From Phytophthora sp. 'mugwort' (lineage: Eukaryota > Oomycota > Peronosporomycetes > Peronosporales > Peronosporaceae), in the NCBI GenBank assembly GCA_033558025.1, contig JAUCEF010000004.1, positions 1,364,001-1,428,000 of the forward strand: a stretch of DNA of 64,000 bases. Reading direction: 5' to 3'. Under the pieces are notes generated by a model. That model was not told the origin of the DNA and searched no databases. It saw only the letters and a list, made by a program, of their open reading frames with translations. A program made the translations under genes and the position numbers. This document shows, in pieces, positions 38,393 through 49,420 of the stretch (position 1 is the first letter of the stretch; each line of letters begins with the position of its first letter).

Positions 38393-39627
38393 GTGGACTA
38401 CCTTAGCGGGGAAGGGGCCGTGGTGGCTCTGGAAATGTTTCTGCTGCCCTTTGCCTCTTTCTCCGATCATGGCTCATTCCGCCATGGTAGTGATTGGCTG
38501 AAATATAAACCAGATGCTGAGTTTCAATACGGTGATTGGTGGTTAAATCATGCTTGCCACTTCTCGTGCACGAAACGCGGCAGAGCAAGATCGCGGCGGC
38601 AATGCGGTACATTGGAGATTGCCTTGTTGATGTAGGTTGCAAAGCCAATGTCGACCTGTATGGTCCACTGAGTTCCTGTTGCACGGTGCTTGGCGCTCAA
38701 TGAGCACTGCTCAGTATCAATTGCAAGAAAAAATCGAAGCCCAAGGTCCAAAAACCAGGCCGCTCTCTGACGCGGCGGTCTGATATCGATCTTTGGCAAC
38801 AGAGAGCTCGTGGTCTACGAGTTGTGACCCGAAATTGAGTTTTTTGTCGAGATGTCCGACTTTGTAAGCCATTCTCGCTTAAGGCAAAAGGGGTTGAAAT
38901 CGTTTAGAACTTTTTTGCACTTGGTATTACACTTCACATGGTATTGCATTTCGGATGGGAAACATTTGAATTGCAGCAAAGGTTTTACAGTAGCTATAAT
39001 ACGTGTATATGCTCAGTCACTCGATCGAGAAACGTGGCGATCGTTCTGCCACTTGCTGCTACTCTTTTTGCTCTGCACCTTGTTGCGAGCGTGTAGCAAC
39101 TTGTGATTCTCCACTTTTGATGTGCTAGATAGAGGTCAAACATGCTTTGCAACAAATTCACCGGTCCGCTATCAATTGGTGGGCGAAGCAATTCGGGATA
39201 TTGCCAAGCTCAATCGACGTCTTGGTCTCTTCTTTCGTCAGTAACTACGACATACACAAGTGACATATTGCTTTTTCAAATCCAGAGCAATTTTTTTTGC
39301 GTTGCGTGTGGACAACAAGCGTTATTAGTCTGTAGTGGTAACAAATAGCATCTAGAAAATATAATTTTATGCTGTATTGCCGTCTCATTACCAACGTACC
39401 ATAATCGAGAAATGGTTACGGGGTGCGGAGTGGCTAAGCTCTATGGATACTATAGTCAAAACTGAAGAGGAAGTCGCTCGTATACATATAGATAGTTCCT
39501 AGCTCACCTCTTTGTGTCGTCCGTCCGAAACAAAGACTCGGTTAGCCAAACCCCTTGTAGACTCCCATTGTCATTCTCAAATCAAGCATCAAGACCACAG
39601 CTACAAGTCTGAGACCTGTTCGCAACG
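38393..39627. other. 1.2 kb intergenic region upstream of the acid phosphatase
   Basis: No supported gene. Short frames at 38852 and 38994 lack recognisable domains. The last 60 bp before 39628 contain the initiator listed below. Confidence 0.5.
39569..39583 (+). promoter_or_regulatory. Oomycete initiator upstream of the acid phosphatase
   Basis: ttgtcattctcaaatc fits the TCATTYYNCAWW core with good agreement and lies about 45-60 nt before the ATG, a usual distance for the transcription start. Confidence 0.5.
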
Positions 39628-41148
39628 ATGAAGTTTATAATTTGGGGGCTAGCGGCCCTAGCCATTAGCTCCATCGAAGCTATTACCGTCGATGTTGTGG
39701 GCAACACTGCGTGCTCCTGGAGCTCAAACAAGTGTCTGCCATCCGCGCTCTGTCAGCCCACAGGTAACACTTCTAAGCCTTGTGGAGTCAAGAAAAGCGC
39801 TGAGTTCCTTCCCCAGCAATTTCACCTCGCGTACGCCGGTTCGACCGCTGGTACGGGCATGACCGTGTCGTGGTCGACGTATGCCCAGGTGCAAGACAGT
39901 TCAGTCTGGATCGGAACGTCTGCGAATGCCCTGAAGCTGGTCAACACACCGGTCACTCAAACCAGTTACTACCACGACAACACGTACACGATGTTTCACC
40001 ATCATGCAACGGTCTCCAATCTCACCCCGCACACAAAGTACTTCTATCAGGTAGGAAGCAAAGCCAATCTGAACTACAGAAGCGCAGTGTACTCTTTTGT
40101 CACGGCACGTGCCGCATCGGACACCAGCACCTTCAAGATGGTTTTGTACGGTGATTTTGGTCCTGGCGACCAGTCCAAGGACACGCTTGCCTATGTGAAC
40201 TCGTTGACGTCTGATAAAGTGGATTTTATTTACCACATTGGCGACATCGGCTACGCTGACGATGCCTGGCTCATGGGTGATCAGGTTAGTGGTTTCTTTT
40301 ACGAAAAGGTTTACAACGAATGGATGAACTCGTTGACTCGAGTCATGAGCTCGGTCGTATACATGACGCTCGTTGGGAACCACGAAGCGGAGTGTCATTC
40401 TCCTACTTGCGCCTTGTCGAAAGACAAGGCGAAGATGCTTGGCAACTACTCGGCGTATAATGCACGCTTCAAGATGCCGTCCAAAGAAGTTGATGGGAGT
40501 CTCAACATGTGGTACTCGTTTGAGCACGGACCGATCCACTTTACGTCATTGTCATCCGAAACCGACTACCCCAACGCTCCTTCGAACGCCTACACGCCTC
40601 ACAGCAAGAATGGTAACTTTGGTAACCAACTGGCGTGGGTGGAGGCTGATCTGAAGAAGGCCGCAGCGAACCGAGCCAAGGTACCCTGGATTATCGTCGG
40701 TATTCATCGTCCTCTCTACGACGTGGCCGGCTGCCCTAACGGAATCCCCACGGACCAGAACGCATTCCTCCAATCTGCCTTTGAGGCCCTCCTTATTAAG
40801 TACAAGGTTGACGTTGTGTTCGCCGGTCACCAGCACTACTATGAGCGTCAGTTGCCGATCCGTTACAACAAAAGTGTCCTGAATGGCGTATCGAATGATC
40901 GCAAGGTCTACAAGAACCCTCAAGCTCCAGTTTACATTTTAAGTGGAGCCGCTGGAGGTGTCGAAGGGCTCGACACGATTCCTGATAACAAGGCGTCATG
41001 GAACGTAGTGTCAAACTACGTCGACTATGGTATCTCGACCCTGGAGGCGAACCGGTCGATGCTCTCGTGGAAGTTCCTGAAGAGCTCGAACCAGGCCGTG
41101 ATGGACGAGTTCGTAATGACGAAGACGAGTCTGGCTGGAGCTGTGTAA
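39628..41148 (+). CDS. PAP: Secreted purple acid phosphatase (metallophosphatase)
   Basis: Hydrolyses phosphate esters with a dinuclear metal centre; probably extracellular or vacuolar phosphate scavenging. Single exon, 506 aa, with a signal peptide (MKFIIWGLAALAISSIEA, cleavage near 18-19). An N-terminal fibronectin-like domain spans about 55-160 (QQFHLAYAG, MTVSWST, HHHATVSNLTPHTKYFYQVG). The catalytic domain shows all five metal-binding motifs: GDFG (175-178), GDIGYAD (205-211), GNHE (250-253), VGIHRP (357-362) and GHQHYYER (400-407). Several N-glycosylation sequons are present. The Cys residues near the N terminus (C29-x6-C36, C42, C52) suggest an extra disulfide-bonded module typical of oomycete members. 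No membrane anchor. Confidence 0.95.
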   Translation: MKFIIWGLAALAISSIEAITVDVVGNTACSWSSNKCLPSALCQPTGNTSKPCGVKKSAEFLPQQFHLAYAGSTAGTGMTVSWSTYAQVQDSSVWIGTSANALKLVNTPVTQTSYYHDNTYTMFHHHATVSNLTPHTKYFYQVGSKANLNYRSAVYSFVTARAASDTSTFKMVLYGDFGPGDQSKDTLAYVNSLTSDKVDFIYHIGDIGYADDAWLMGDQVSGFFYEKVYNEWMNSLTRVMSSVVYMTLVGNHEAECHSPTCALSKDKAKMLGNYSAYNARFKMPSKEVDGSLNMWYSFEHGPIHFTSLSSETDYPNAPSNAYTPHSKNGNFGNQLAWVEADLKKAAANRAKVPWIIVGIHRPLYDVAGCPNGIPTDQNAFLQSAFEALLIKYKVDVVFAGHQHYYERQLPIRYNKSVLNGVSNDRKVYKNPQAPVYILSGAAGGVEGLDTIPDNKASWNVVSNYVDYGISTLEANRSMLSWKFLKSSNQAVMDEFVMTKTSLAGAV

Positions 41149-41485
41149 GCAGGATAGTACCGCAGGTCTGTTCCTGTGGATCAAATCGCTCGTTTATCAT
41201 GTCGACGAGAGCATACACCCCTACTAACCTTGACGACTGAACAAATAAAAAACACGTCGTTGACCATAAGTGCCCGCTTCAATAAGATCTACCGTCCCAG
41301 TTCACCGACCGTGTAAACAAACGCACGTACTAGGTAGTACACGAAACACCTTTTCGTGTCTAAAGAAAAAAGCCGCGCTTTCGCGCTATATGGCTACATT
41401 CACCAACCAATATGTAGTGAGATTAATTCAAATGAAGAAAAAAGTTGTGCGTCTTGTTCCGTCCCACCCTGTTCTAAGTGTGCGT
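41149..41485. other. Convergent 3' region
   Basis: About 340 bp between the phosphatase stop and the stop of the minus-strand gene. An aataaaa signal-like sequence is seen near 41240. No gene supported. Confidence 0.5.
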
Positions 41486-41974
41486 CTACATGTTCCGAAG
41501 TGCTTCCTCCTCCTCGTGCTCAAGACGCATGGCCTCCTTGATGGCACGGCTCTCGGCCTCGACCCATCCCTTCTCGATGTCGTCATACTCGGCTGGGTCG
41601 GCAAACTCGATGCCGCGCATCTTGGCAAACTTCTCGAGGAAACGGTGGCTCTCCACCTGGTCGTACTTCTCAATAAGCAAATTGAAGGCGTCTTCCTCCG
41701 GGATACCATTCTCGATGAGCGTCAGCTGCTCGTCCGCGAACTCGTAGGCTGTCTGTCCGTCCACCATGCCGTCGCGCTGTTTCATATAAAGCTCAGCCAG
41801 TCGGTCCTGCGGGAACGTGATAACCGGCAGCTTGTCGCGGTCCTGGCGCGGTACCGGCGGCGGCGGGAAGCGGTCAACCATGGGCACCCACGACGGTTGG
41901 CGCATACCGCCGTTGCGCGACAGGCCCTTCACCAGGCGAATCATGTCCATCGTGCGCTTCCGAGCTCGGCCCAT
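41486..41974 (-). CDS. Probable mitochondrial small-subunit ribosomal protein (mS23-like)
   Basis: Intact 162-aa frame. The N terminus is basic (MGRARKRTMDMIRLVKGLSR). LPVITFPQDRLAELYMKQRD follows, then a Glu-rich helical part (AYEFADEQLTLIENGIPEED, FAKMRGIEF) and an acidic tail. The P-E/Q-D-x-L-x-x-x-Y/F pattern near residue 50-60, the basic start and the length are like the mS23 (MRPS23/Rsm25) family. The similarity is weak and I could not check it, so this is a tentative name. The gene is convergent with the acid phosphatase. Confidence 0.5.
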   Translation of the reverse strand: MGRARKRTMDMIRLVKGLSRNGGMRQPSWVPMVDRFPPPPVPRQDRDKLPVITFPQDRLAELYMKQRDGMVDGQTAYEFADEQLTLIENGIPEEDAFNLLIEKYDQVESHRFLEKFAKMRGIEFADPAEYDDIEKGWVEAESRAIKEAMRLEHEEEEALRNM

Positions 41975-42114
41975 GCTTGCTGTGGTTCTGTGTGAATTAG
42001 CTCTTGAAAGGCTCTCAGAGCCGCTCCTTTCAACGTGCTGTCATTGGATAAAACCAAACATATCTAAGTTTTCAACCAATGAGATATTTTACTTTTGATA
42101 AATAATTAAACTTT

Positions 42115-43179
42115 ATGACGATGGTGAGCGGCGATGTGGTGACGGTGCGGCGGCTGCGACTGGAGCAGCTCCAGCGGCTGTGTAACGATGGCAAGCGCGC
42201 GGAGCTGCAGTCGATCATCGCCACCTACTCGACCAAGGAGCTTCGCACTTTATGCGGTGGCTTTGGCGTCCCCGCGCAGAGCAAAGAGTACGCGGCGTAC
42301 CAGTCTAAGGCGGGGTACTCAGAGCTGCTCGTGAAGCTGTTGGAGGCCAAGAGCGCTGGAATCGCGGCTGGCGCGGAAGTTGCGCCAATCACTGTCACAT
42401 CATCGGAACACACCAGGAAGACCAAGAACTGCAACCTCCGATTGACAAACGTGGTCTTCTCCGCGTCTATGGTGCCGTATCTGGCCGACTTGATGGACGA
42501 CGTGGCGAGGAGGAAGAGGACGGAAGGCGCCAGTCCGCTATGGGAGCGAGTGAGGGCCGAATTCCTGAGCACCAAGGCGGAGTATGCCAGGATACGCTAC
42601 CCGGACGACCAGATATTCGCGGACTTCAACCTGGCGTCACCAGTCGCGCATTCGAGCGACAAGCTGCAGAAGATGTGGGAGAAATTGGGGCTGGCATATG
42701 CCAGCGTCTTTTCGGAGTTTACAGTGGCAGGGAATACTGCGGCGGACCTATCGGCATGTGCGGGACGTATTGATGTGTATTATTTAAGACGGTGGCTGAA
42801 TGACAGGCCAGAGCTGCTCTCAATTGTATGCAAACCATCGAGAGAGTCGGACATCATGATTGCACCACATAATACCCCGCACAATGCCCTTCAGAGCACG
42901 CAAAGCCCTCAGTTCATTGTGCAACAGAGTCTTCAGCTGAAGGACAAGCAGAGAGCTGTGACCCATGTGCCTACCGCAACGATGCAGCCTGCAGCGAGTG
43001 CATACGATGAGGGTGAGCGGCTGATGAAGTCCATCAAGCTGTCGTATGATGTACTGGCGGCAATGCCTGCTGCTGATCGTGGGGCGGAGATTGAACGCAC
43101 CGTTCGACGCAGGCTGCAGCGGTGCGCGAAGCGGTTGAAAACGCTCGAAGACGAACAGGATAGACAATCACTACAGTAA
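42115..43179 (+). CDS. Hypothetical oomycete protein, 354 aa
   Basis: Intact single-exon frame. The N terminus (to about 80) is helical and SAP-like in composition (LRLEQLQRLCNDGKRAELQS, ELRTLCGGFGVPAQSKEYAA). A conserved-looking middle block at about 110-225 starts with NLRLTNVVFSASMVPYLADL and contains SPLWERVRAEF and RIDVYYLRRWLNDRPELL. The C-terminal helix (RTVRRRLQRCAKRLKTLEDE) is basic. The middle block resembles a group of oomycete proteins often found near transposons and DNA-binding domains, but I recognise no named domain. A second ATG at 42121 is equally possible as the start. The flanking region to the right is transposon-rich, so domesticated origin is conceivable. Confidence 0.55.
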   Translation: MTMVSGDVVTVRRLRLEQLQRLCNDGKRAELQSIIATYSTKELRTLCGGFGVPAQSKEYAAYQSKAGYSELLVKLLEAKSAGIAAGAEVAPITVTSSEHTRKTKNCNLRLTNVVFSASMVPYLADLMDDVARRKRTEGASPLWERVRAEFLSTKAEYARIRYPDDQIFADFNLASPVAHSSDKLQKMWEKLGLAYASVFSEFTVAGNTAADLSACAGRIDVYYLRRWLNDRPELLSIVCKPSRESDIMIAPHNTPHNALQSTQSPQFIVQQSLQLKDKQRAVTHVPTATMQPAASAYDEGERLMKSIKLSYDVLAAMPAADRGAEIERTVRRRLQRCAKRLKTLEDEQDRQSLQ

Positions 43180-43408
43180 CGTACTACAGTATTCCATAAG
43201 ACCCGCTTGAAGTATTTATGCGTTTGGTGCTGATAATAATTGGTTCCTCGATGAACTTCCATTTCATTTCCACTAGTTGTACCCTTTGTGTCTTATTGTT
43301 ACTCTCAGGAGTGAGGGGAAATAATACTGCAATATTTGTATTGAATAACGTCTTTTTCAGTGAACGCGAACAATATAAATAACTTACGTCCAGTACCGTC
43401 AAGCATTG

Positions 43409-43435
43409 CCTTGTGTCCCTTCATGGGACACAAGG
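43409..43435. repeat. Perfect 11-bp palindrome with 5-base loop
   Basis: ccttgtgtccc and gggacacaagg are exact reverse complements around ttcat. Located downstream of the hypothetical gene; possible transposon terminus or stem of a small RNA. Confidence 0.8.
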
Positions 43436-44168
43436 GACTCCCATGTTGTGGTGCTCGTTAAGACACACCTAAAAATGTGCCTAAAGTGTTCTAAATTGTC
43501 CTAAAACGTGCGGTATATTACGGTATTAGATTCAGATTAGGACAGATTAGCAACTTGGGGTAAGTCATATATAAGACAACCAATCTGTATTAAAATACTT
43601 ATCGACGAAAGAGCGGTGTCGCTATATAATATCAGCTAGCTATGCGCTCCGCGCAGTCCTAATAACCCTGGCGGCTCGCAGGGCTCGCTGGTGACAGAAC
43701 CCTAAGCCCGCTATGGCTGCGCCTTCCCTTGACAGTTGAACAGTGGTTTGTCCTTGGCTTGCGCCAGCGTGCTTCACTCGCGTGTGTGACCTCCGCCTCC
43801 AGGTTACGACCAATCAGCGTGCTTGAATATCGCATTATACTTGATCTGACTATACTTGATATGGCTCAGAAATTATACTGAAGTGACTTGAACAAAGTCT
43901 TTAATGATAAAATACCGGGTGGTATTTTAATCTTGTTTAGGTCAGATTCACTAGAATGTGTAACCTACATTATGACTTTTAGATAAGTTAGTTCCGGTAC
44001 CGGTATCAGGTACGCATTATCTGTTGTGCCTAAGTATACCGACTTCCTTTGCTTTGCTTAGGACGGGTATGCTGCCACATACTTTTTCACGATAAAGGGC
44101 GAAATAAGTGGCGAGTACCGCATTTCACATGTAGAGAGCTGCAGCCTCATATGAGATGCACCCTTGTA

Positions 44169-44300
44169 TTGGCTAATCAAAAAGCTGTCATACCTACTAA
44201 AAATCGCATGTTAAGAGATGCATCTCTCCAATGGCCAATCCAAATAGCTTGTCATACTTACCTAAAAATCGCATGTTAATAGATGCATCTCTCCAATGCC
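44169..44300. repeat. Two-unit tandem repeat (about 64 bp) with an embedded palindrome
   Basis: Two diverged copies each contain aaaaatcgcatgttaa, then gagatgcatctct (a palindrome in the first copy) and ctccaatg. They end 35 bp upstream of the transposase ATG at 44336. Sub-terminal repeats of this kind often bind the transposase. Confidence 0.75.
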
Positions 44301-44335
44301 AGTCACATTGACGTCGATGGTATTCTGCTCTTACC

Positions 44336-45906
44336 ATGGCGCGCGTCAAGCCGCGTCCGGTGGGCAGACCACGGCTTGGAGGCAAGGGTCGCCACCGCAC
44401 CAAGCACACAACAAAAAGCGTCTCTGTAGCAAAAAAACTACAGATTCTGTCATTCTGGCACACGGTTCCTCTGCCCAAGATGCGGCACACAATTGCGCAC
44501 TTCTGACACGACCTTGCTCCTGAGTTCGACAACTCCAAGCGTACCACGATTCAGCGCTGGAGAAGGGACTCGGATAAGCTCGGGTCTGCACGTAAAGGGT
44601 ACAAAGGTAGTCATCTAAAGGTTCGTACCGTTGGATGTGGAACGATTCTGTCTAAGATGATAGAGCTAGAAATTGTAGAGTGGGTTAATAGTTTGAAAAA
44701 GGAAGGTGTGCCCGTATCACCTCGGATGCTGTCAATTGAAGCCCAAGGCATCGCTATGGCAGCTGGAGTCACTACTTTTAAAGCGTCCGACAAGTGGATT
44801 AAAGGCTTCAGGGGTCGACACCGACTGAGCATGGGTGCACCGACCCGGCAAGGCCAAGTCAGCCCTGCTTGTATTGACAAGATGAAAGCAGAATTTACAG
44901 TCGAGGTTGAAAAAAAGGCACGACAATTGGACATCACATACATTTTTTATGCAGATCAGACATGTTAGGAATTTATTATTATTATTTTTATTACTTTACT
45001 CACTTATTACCTAGAATGTTTTTGGTTTTGATGTGTGCATACTAGCTGCTTCTTTTGAGTATCTGCCTACGAGACGAACGGTAAATGCACGTGGAGCCAA
45101 AACCGTATGGCTTAAGTGCGCTAGTGCTTCGAAGGAGCAAGCAACTGTGATGCTACTGGGAGACTCGACAGGAATCAAGTACACCCCCTTTGTGGTGTTC
45201 AGAATGAAGCCATCTAAAATTAAGGAGAGTGTCATAGAAAGTGACGGAAAAGGTGCGGCTTCGGCGTTCGGATGTGGCCTGAAATCAAGCGTCTTAAAGA
45301 CGAGACGGGACTTCAGATCTACTCGAACGGGAAAGGTACCGGTAAATCGGATGTTTGATTGTACTAATAAATTAACTACTAATTTTTGTTTTTCGGCTAT
45401 TATTAAAAACTAGGTTGGTGGAATCGGAAGCTGTCGCAAAAGGTTTTAGAGTTTCATTTCGCCAATCGACCACTCCAGGAGGAGCCTATTCTGCTCCTCT
45501 GGGATGACTTCAGTGGGCATTGGACTCCAGAGGTTAAGTCATATGCTGCGTCAGTAAAGGTCGTCTTGATGAAAGTTCCTCCAAATGCCACGTCGGTTTG
45601 CCAACCGGCGGATGTAGCCTGGAACTTCCCGTTCAAGTCTGGCCTGCGGAAGTGCTGGCTTGAGGACATGCAGTTACAGCTTCATAAGCCACGAGAAGAA
45701 GGTGTCAAGTTCAAGTTAGAGGCGCCTCGTCGTCCAAAAATGTCCAGATGGATATGCGGCAGCTGGGAAGGACTAACGCTCAGTCGATCGCGAATGGCTA
45801 CAAGAAATCGTGCTTGCAGTTTCATGATGACGTTCTTGCCGCTGCGTCCCTAGTGGATGAGCTGCAACAACTTTCTCTGGTGGGGTCGACCGTCGCCGAT
45901 GACTAA
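44336..45906 (+). pseudogene. Pogo/Tigger-like DDE transposase (CENP-B type HTH), disrupted
   Basis: Starts MARVKPRPVGRPRLGGKGRH, an AT-hook-like basic segment (GRPR), and proceeds to a CENP-B-like HTH (MLSIEAQGIAMAAGVTTFKA, WIKGFRGRHRLSMG). The DDE domain follows: TYIFYADQT, LPTRRTVNARGAKTVWLKCA, TVMLLGDSTGIKYTPFVVF, EEPILLLWDDFSGHWTPEV and a VPPNATSVCQPADVAWN block. Introns of about 80 nt at 44964-45045 and 45336-45413 join these blocks. Damage: an in-frame TGA near 44508, a one-base deletion near 45272, and a frame change near 45740. The last part (GYKKSCLQFHDDVLAAASLV) ends at the TAA at 45904-45906. The copy is dead but young enough to follow. Confidence 0.8.
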
Positions 45907-46707
45907 GACTTTAATCGTATTGAGGAAGCAGCAGTATAATAATAAAATTTTACTCTACACTGTTAAATTGAATTCTTTTTTTTAATGGGTTGATACGGGT
46001 ACTAATGAATATTGGGTGCAGCTGAGAAAATATGAAAATCACCAACGTGCACGTGAATTTCAACACAGACCTGTGAATTTCACACGCACAAGATGAGGAC
46101 AGCCGTCACAAGGGCGACGAGTGGCCGCCCGACCGTTCGCCGTGAGACATTATACATGAGACACACATAACCAAATCTGCGTGTCCACGCAGTGTGGCCC
46201 ACACTCACAAAATACTCGCCTCACAGACGCCAGGAAGAACGCCACGCAGCGGCAGGGCTGCGAGTGCTTCTTCGGGGTTTGCGAGGCCCCCGGGCGCGTC
46301 TGGACGCCGGGGCCCCCACCCAACAGTTTGCGCAGGGCAGAGCCTCAACGGACTACCATCTCAGCCAAGACAGAGTTCCAGAGTGATAGATTTTACCCGG
46401 GGCGGCCGGCAGGCTGCCGGTTGCTTTGCAGTAGGGACGCGCTTGCAGCACACGTAGGAGCGTACTAACAGACGATCGTAGAGGGTGATCAGAGAGGTGC
46501 CGAGAGGGAGTCGCCGGCCCCTGGACAGAGAGGCAGCCAGGCGTCTTCCAATAAAAGTGTAAGTTGCTAACGCGTTGTGCTTGCGCTTCAATACTGACGT
46601 ATATTTTCTTATGGCTATCAGTAAACGTTTGCAGAGCTTCTCATTGCTTGACGTCATGCTCCAGAAATGCTATGACTGAGGAGCTTAGAGCGCATTGATT
46701 CCTCACT
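45907..46707. other. Transposon debris, GC-rich from 46190
   Basis: About 800 bp between the pogo-like relic and the MULE relic. The overlapping plus-strand frames at 46181-46468 reflect a GC-rich stretch and show no recognised domain. Confidence 0.4.
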
Positions 46708-47480
46708 CTATTTGATGCGAATGCCCAGCACGTGGCGGTCTGCCGACAGTCGGGGTCGGGCCAACGACGGCGCGCTTCGCTTACGCGCGCGGCGATTCAC
46801 CAGCACTTCATCACCGTTACCATTGATGTGGTCGCGCTGCTGTATCGCGAACAGCCGGTGAACGCAGTGGGCATGTTTCGGTCGCCATATCGACCGGCCA
46901 CCCAGTGACGGGCTGGTTCAAAGCCTCCATGCGCGCGATGTTGATGCCCATCTCGGCGGAGACCTTCACCACTTTCTGCATGGTGTTTGTGGCAGAGCTG
47001 TACACCCTTCCTGGTGGAGTGTGCAGCACGTGTCACGTCGGGACTTGAGTCAAGGAGAAGGAAGTCCGCGCTCATTCGTTCCATGACGTGTTCACGGAGA
47101 AGTTTCTGGCTGCGGAGATCCTTAAAACACGAACCAGCAGCTCCTTTGATGCTCTCGGTGAATGCGAAAATGGGCGCACATCGATCGATCGCTGGCGGCA
47201 GCAGGCAGCAAGCTGCTGGAGAAGCTCGCCCATCTTCAGCAGGCGATGCGCAGTGTAGTTTCGATTCAAAGCCCGGTTGAACTGCTCAACCGGGTTGTTG
47301 GTGGTAGCGAATCCTGGCGGCGTCAGGAAGCACTGCCAGTAGCAGAACCGGTCGTTTAACCAGACACGCTTGAAGTACGCGTGGAAGGTGCGCAACGAAG
47401 GAGTTTCTTGCCAGCGCAGTTCCGCCGCAGCTCGATTTTTGGCCAGCTCTTCACGGTTTCTTACACGGTCACTAACCAAA
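46708..47480 (-). pseudogene. MULE (Mutator-like) transposase C-terminal remnant
   Basis: Minus-strand blocks in order: ELRWQETPSLRTFHAYFKRV, WLNDRFCYWQCFLTPPGFAT with TNNPVEQFNR, then a frame shift near 47080. After it come VSAEMGINIARMEALNQPVT, GWPVDMATETCP and an RRARKRSAPSLARPR end with the stop at 46708. The W...F..P.GFATTNNPVEQFN and the trailing Cys-rich SWIM-type region are typical of oomycete MULEs. The 5' half, including the DDE catalytic residues, is missing. Confidence 0.7.
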
Positions 47481-47752
47481 TATCGTACTTTGTGATGGTG
47501 CTACAGTACAACTGTACATGAAATTTTGTAGTGGTACCCTGTACCTTGTACATAAGTGACCACTATAAGCCAAGGAAGTCGGTACTTTTGGCCTGTGTAA
47601 TTTAAAAGATTCCGGTGTGGAATATTATAAATACCATATATTCCCCCCTTTATATATTTTCTTTTCGACCAATAGGAGGACCGCTTCGATTTTGTTGTGT
47701 TTTACTTTTAGTCGGTTCTTCCTGCGACGTCTTGTTCCTGCGCAACGGCATC
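47481..47752. other. Upstream region of a small membrane-protein gene
   Basis: About 270 bp with no supported gene. An acceptor-like tttacttttag near 47711 could end an intron in a 5' UTR. Confidence 0.4.
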
Positions 47753-48060
47753 ATGTGGTTCTCGGCCTTGCGACAGAAGCTGCAGCTTCTAATCATCATC
47801 TTCTTCGTCTTCGTGGCGTTCTCGGCGTCCGATTCGGCCTGGATGCCTTGGGTGCGTGCCGCCATTGCCCTATCGTTCTCTTAAACGCTTGGCCCCTTAC
47901 CACTCTCTGTTGGACTTTGCAGGCGACGCTGGTGATTTTCCTCACGATGCTGCTCCTAACGGACTTGCTCTTCTTGAACGTGGGAGACTTCAAGTACGAT
48001 CCGGACTACAAGGTGGCGAGATACAATCTGTGGTTGCATTGGTATAGGACACCGTTCTGA
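47753..48060 (+). CDS. Small two-helix membrane protein, unknown
   Basis: Two exons, 47753-47851 and 47923-48060, with a 71-nt intron (gtgcgt...tgcag, phase 0) give 78 aa. Two hydrophobic segments, LQLLIIIFFVFVAFSA (about 10-25) and ATLVIFLTMLLLTDLLFL (about 34-51), are followed by a C-terminal polar part YDPDYKVARYNLWLHWYRTP. Splice signals and composition support a real host gene amid transposon debris. The start codon may be further upstream if a 5' exon exists. It could be a subunit of a mitochondrial or ER complex, but nothing identifies it. Confidence 0.5.
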
Positions 48061-48419
48061 TAACTTGGTGGTGGTGTGATGACAGAACTGGGCACGTGCA
48101 GTGGACCCCAAGTATTGAAAATGCAGAAAGAGAGACGTGCATTGTGGTGAGAAGGTGGAGAGTAGACAGCATCTTTAATGTTGCTGAGGCAGACGTTTAA
48201 CGAGTAACGAGTTGATATCTATAGAAGTTGCAGAAACGATGAGCGGCTTACGCACACGAACGTTTAATGGTATGGCAGTCTTCACTTGGAGGCGTCCCCC
48301 TTGCAGGCGGTGCTGGTTTGGAAACTCATGGGGAAGAGAAAACAGACAGCCTTTAGTAGCTCGTACGGTTATTGGACCAGGCATACCAGGTCTGTATTGC
48401 TCGGTAAACCGATACCATA

Positions 48420-49420
48420 GTAGTTACAGGTTAACATTAATAATGTGCGCGACGCCATTCAGCACATGATCTCGTAGTAGCGCTCGTTTTAGAGCAGATC
48501 TCTTAATCGCCCAATTATGAATACGATTATAGTAAATACTACTTTTGTCCCAAAAGAGCCTGGCAACTTTAGGACACGACCATGGCGATGCCCCCAAACC
48601 CGATCGCGTCCAGTGTGCCCTCGCAGTCCTTGTTCTTTGACAAGTGAGCTGCAAGTGGGTTATAATAGGGATATTTCGCCATCGCGAGCGCCTTGCCAGT
48701 GATGTAAGCACCCGGCCGGATGCCCAGACGACGTACAGTAGTGCAATCAGCAGCTTTCGATAGTGTCCGTCGTTCGTTATCCACAAATGCCACAAGCACC
48801 GACAAGGTGCCAATGATGTATATTAGCATCCTTCATCCAACGTGAATGTCAAAAAGGCTTCAGCGTTGCTTCGGTTTGTTGCGATCGAAAAATCAAGAGG
48901 GCGGCCAGGAAGACGTGGGCAGGATGGAGCGTTTAGCGTCGTGAAGATGGCATTCTGAAGGAAGATCACCACTGCGTACTGCCAGTTCATCACGCAGAGC
49001 GCCGACAAAGCCCGCCGCAACAGTGTAAAACCGCCGAGACTCGTAGAATTCCGTCGTGGCTAGTATCGGGATCTCTCGTATGGCCAGAAAGAAAATGCAG
49101 GACGACAGCAGTGTGGAAACACAAAGTGCGGCCATCCCCCAAACTTGGCCACGTTGGTGACCGCACAGCGTGGTAGCCTGAGTGGGTTTCCCCAACTCAC
49201 GATTACTCGCCTTCCTGAAAGCCCTGATAGTGCTTAACCGCGTTGGGCATCTGCCACTCTCTTAAGAGCCTCTGGTGCAGTTGTGTGTGCGCAGTGCTGT
49301 CAAATATAAACGTCCGACTCGGAGTTGAACGTTCTGAAGCTGTCACTGCTGCTCTCACTGTCGTTGCGTATGTCCAGCTGGGAGACGTCACTTGTCGCAG
49401 CTCCAGGTCTCGTGGCATTG
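48420..49420 (-). pseudogene. Possible decayed multi-pass membrane protein
   Basis: Several minus-strand frames contain hydrophobic stretches (MAALCVSTLLSSCIFFLAIR, LIYIIGTLSVLVAFVDNERR) that could be joined only across frame changes. Direction and order would be consistent with one former gene of about 300 aa. I cannot name a family, and chance hydrophobic frames are possible. Confidence 0.25.

Larger units (their letters stand above)
43180..44335. other. AT-rich region with repeats, left flank of a transposon
   Basis: About 1.15 kb without a gene. It contains the small palindrome at 43409 and the tandem repeat at 44169-44300. Confidence 0.5.
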
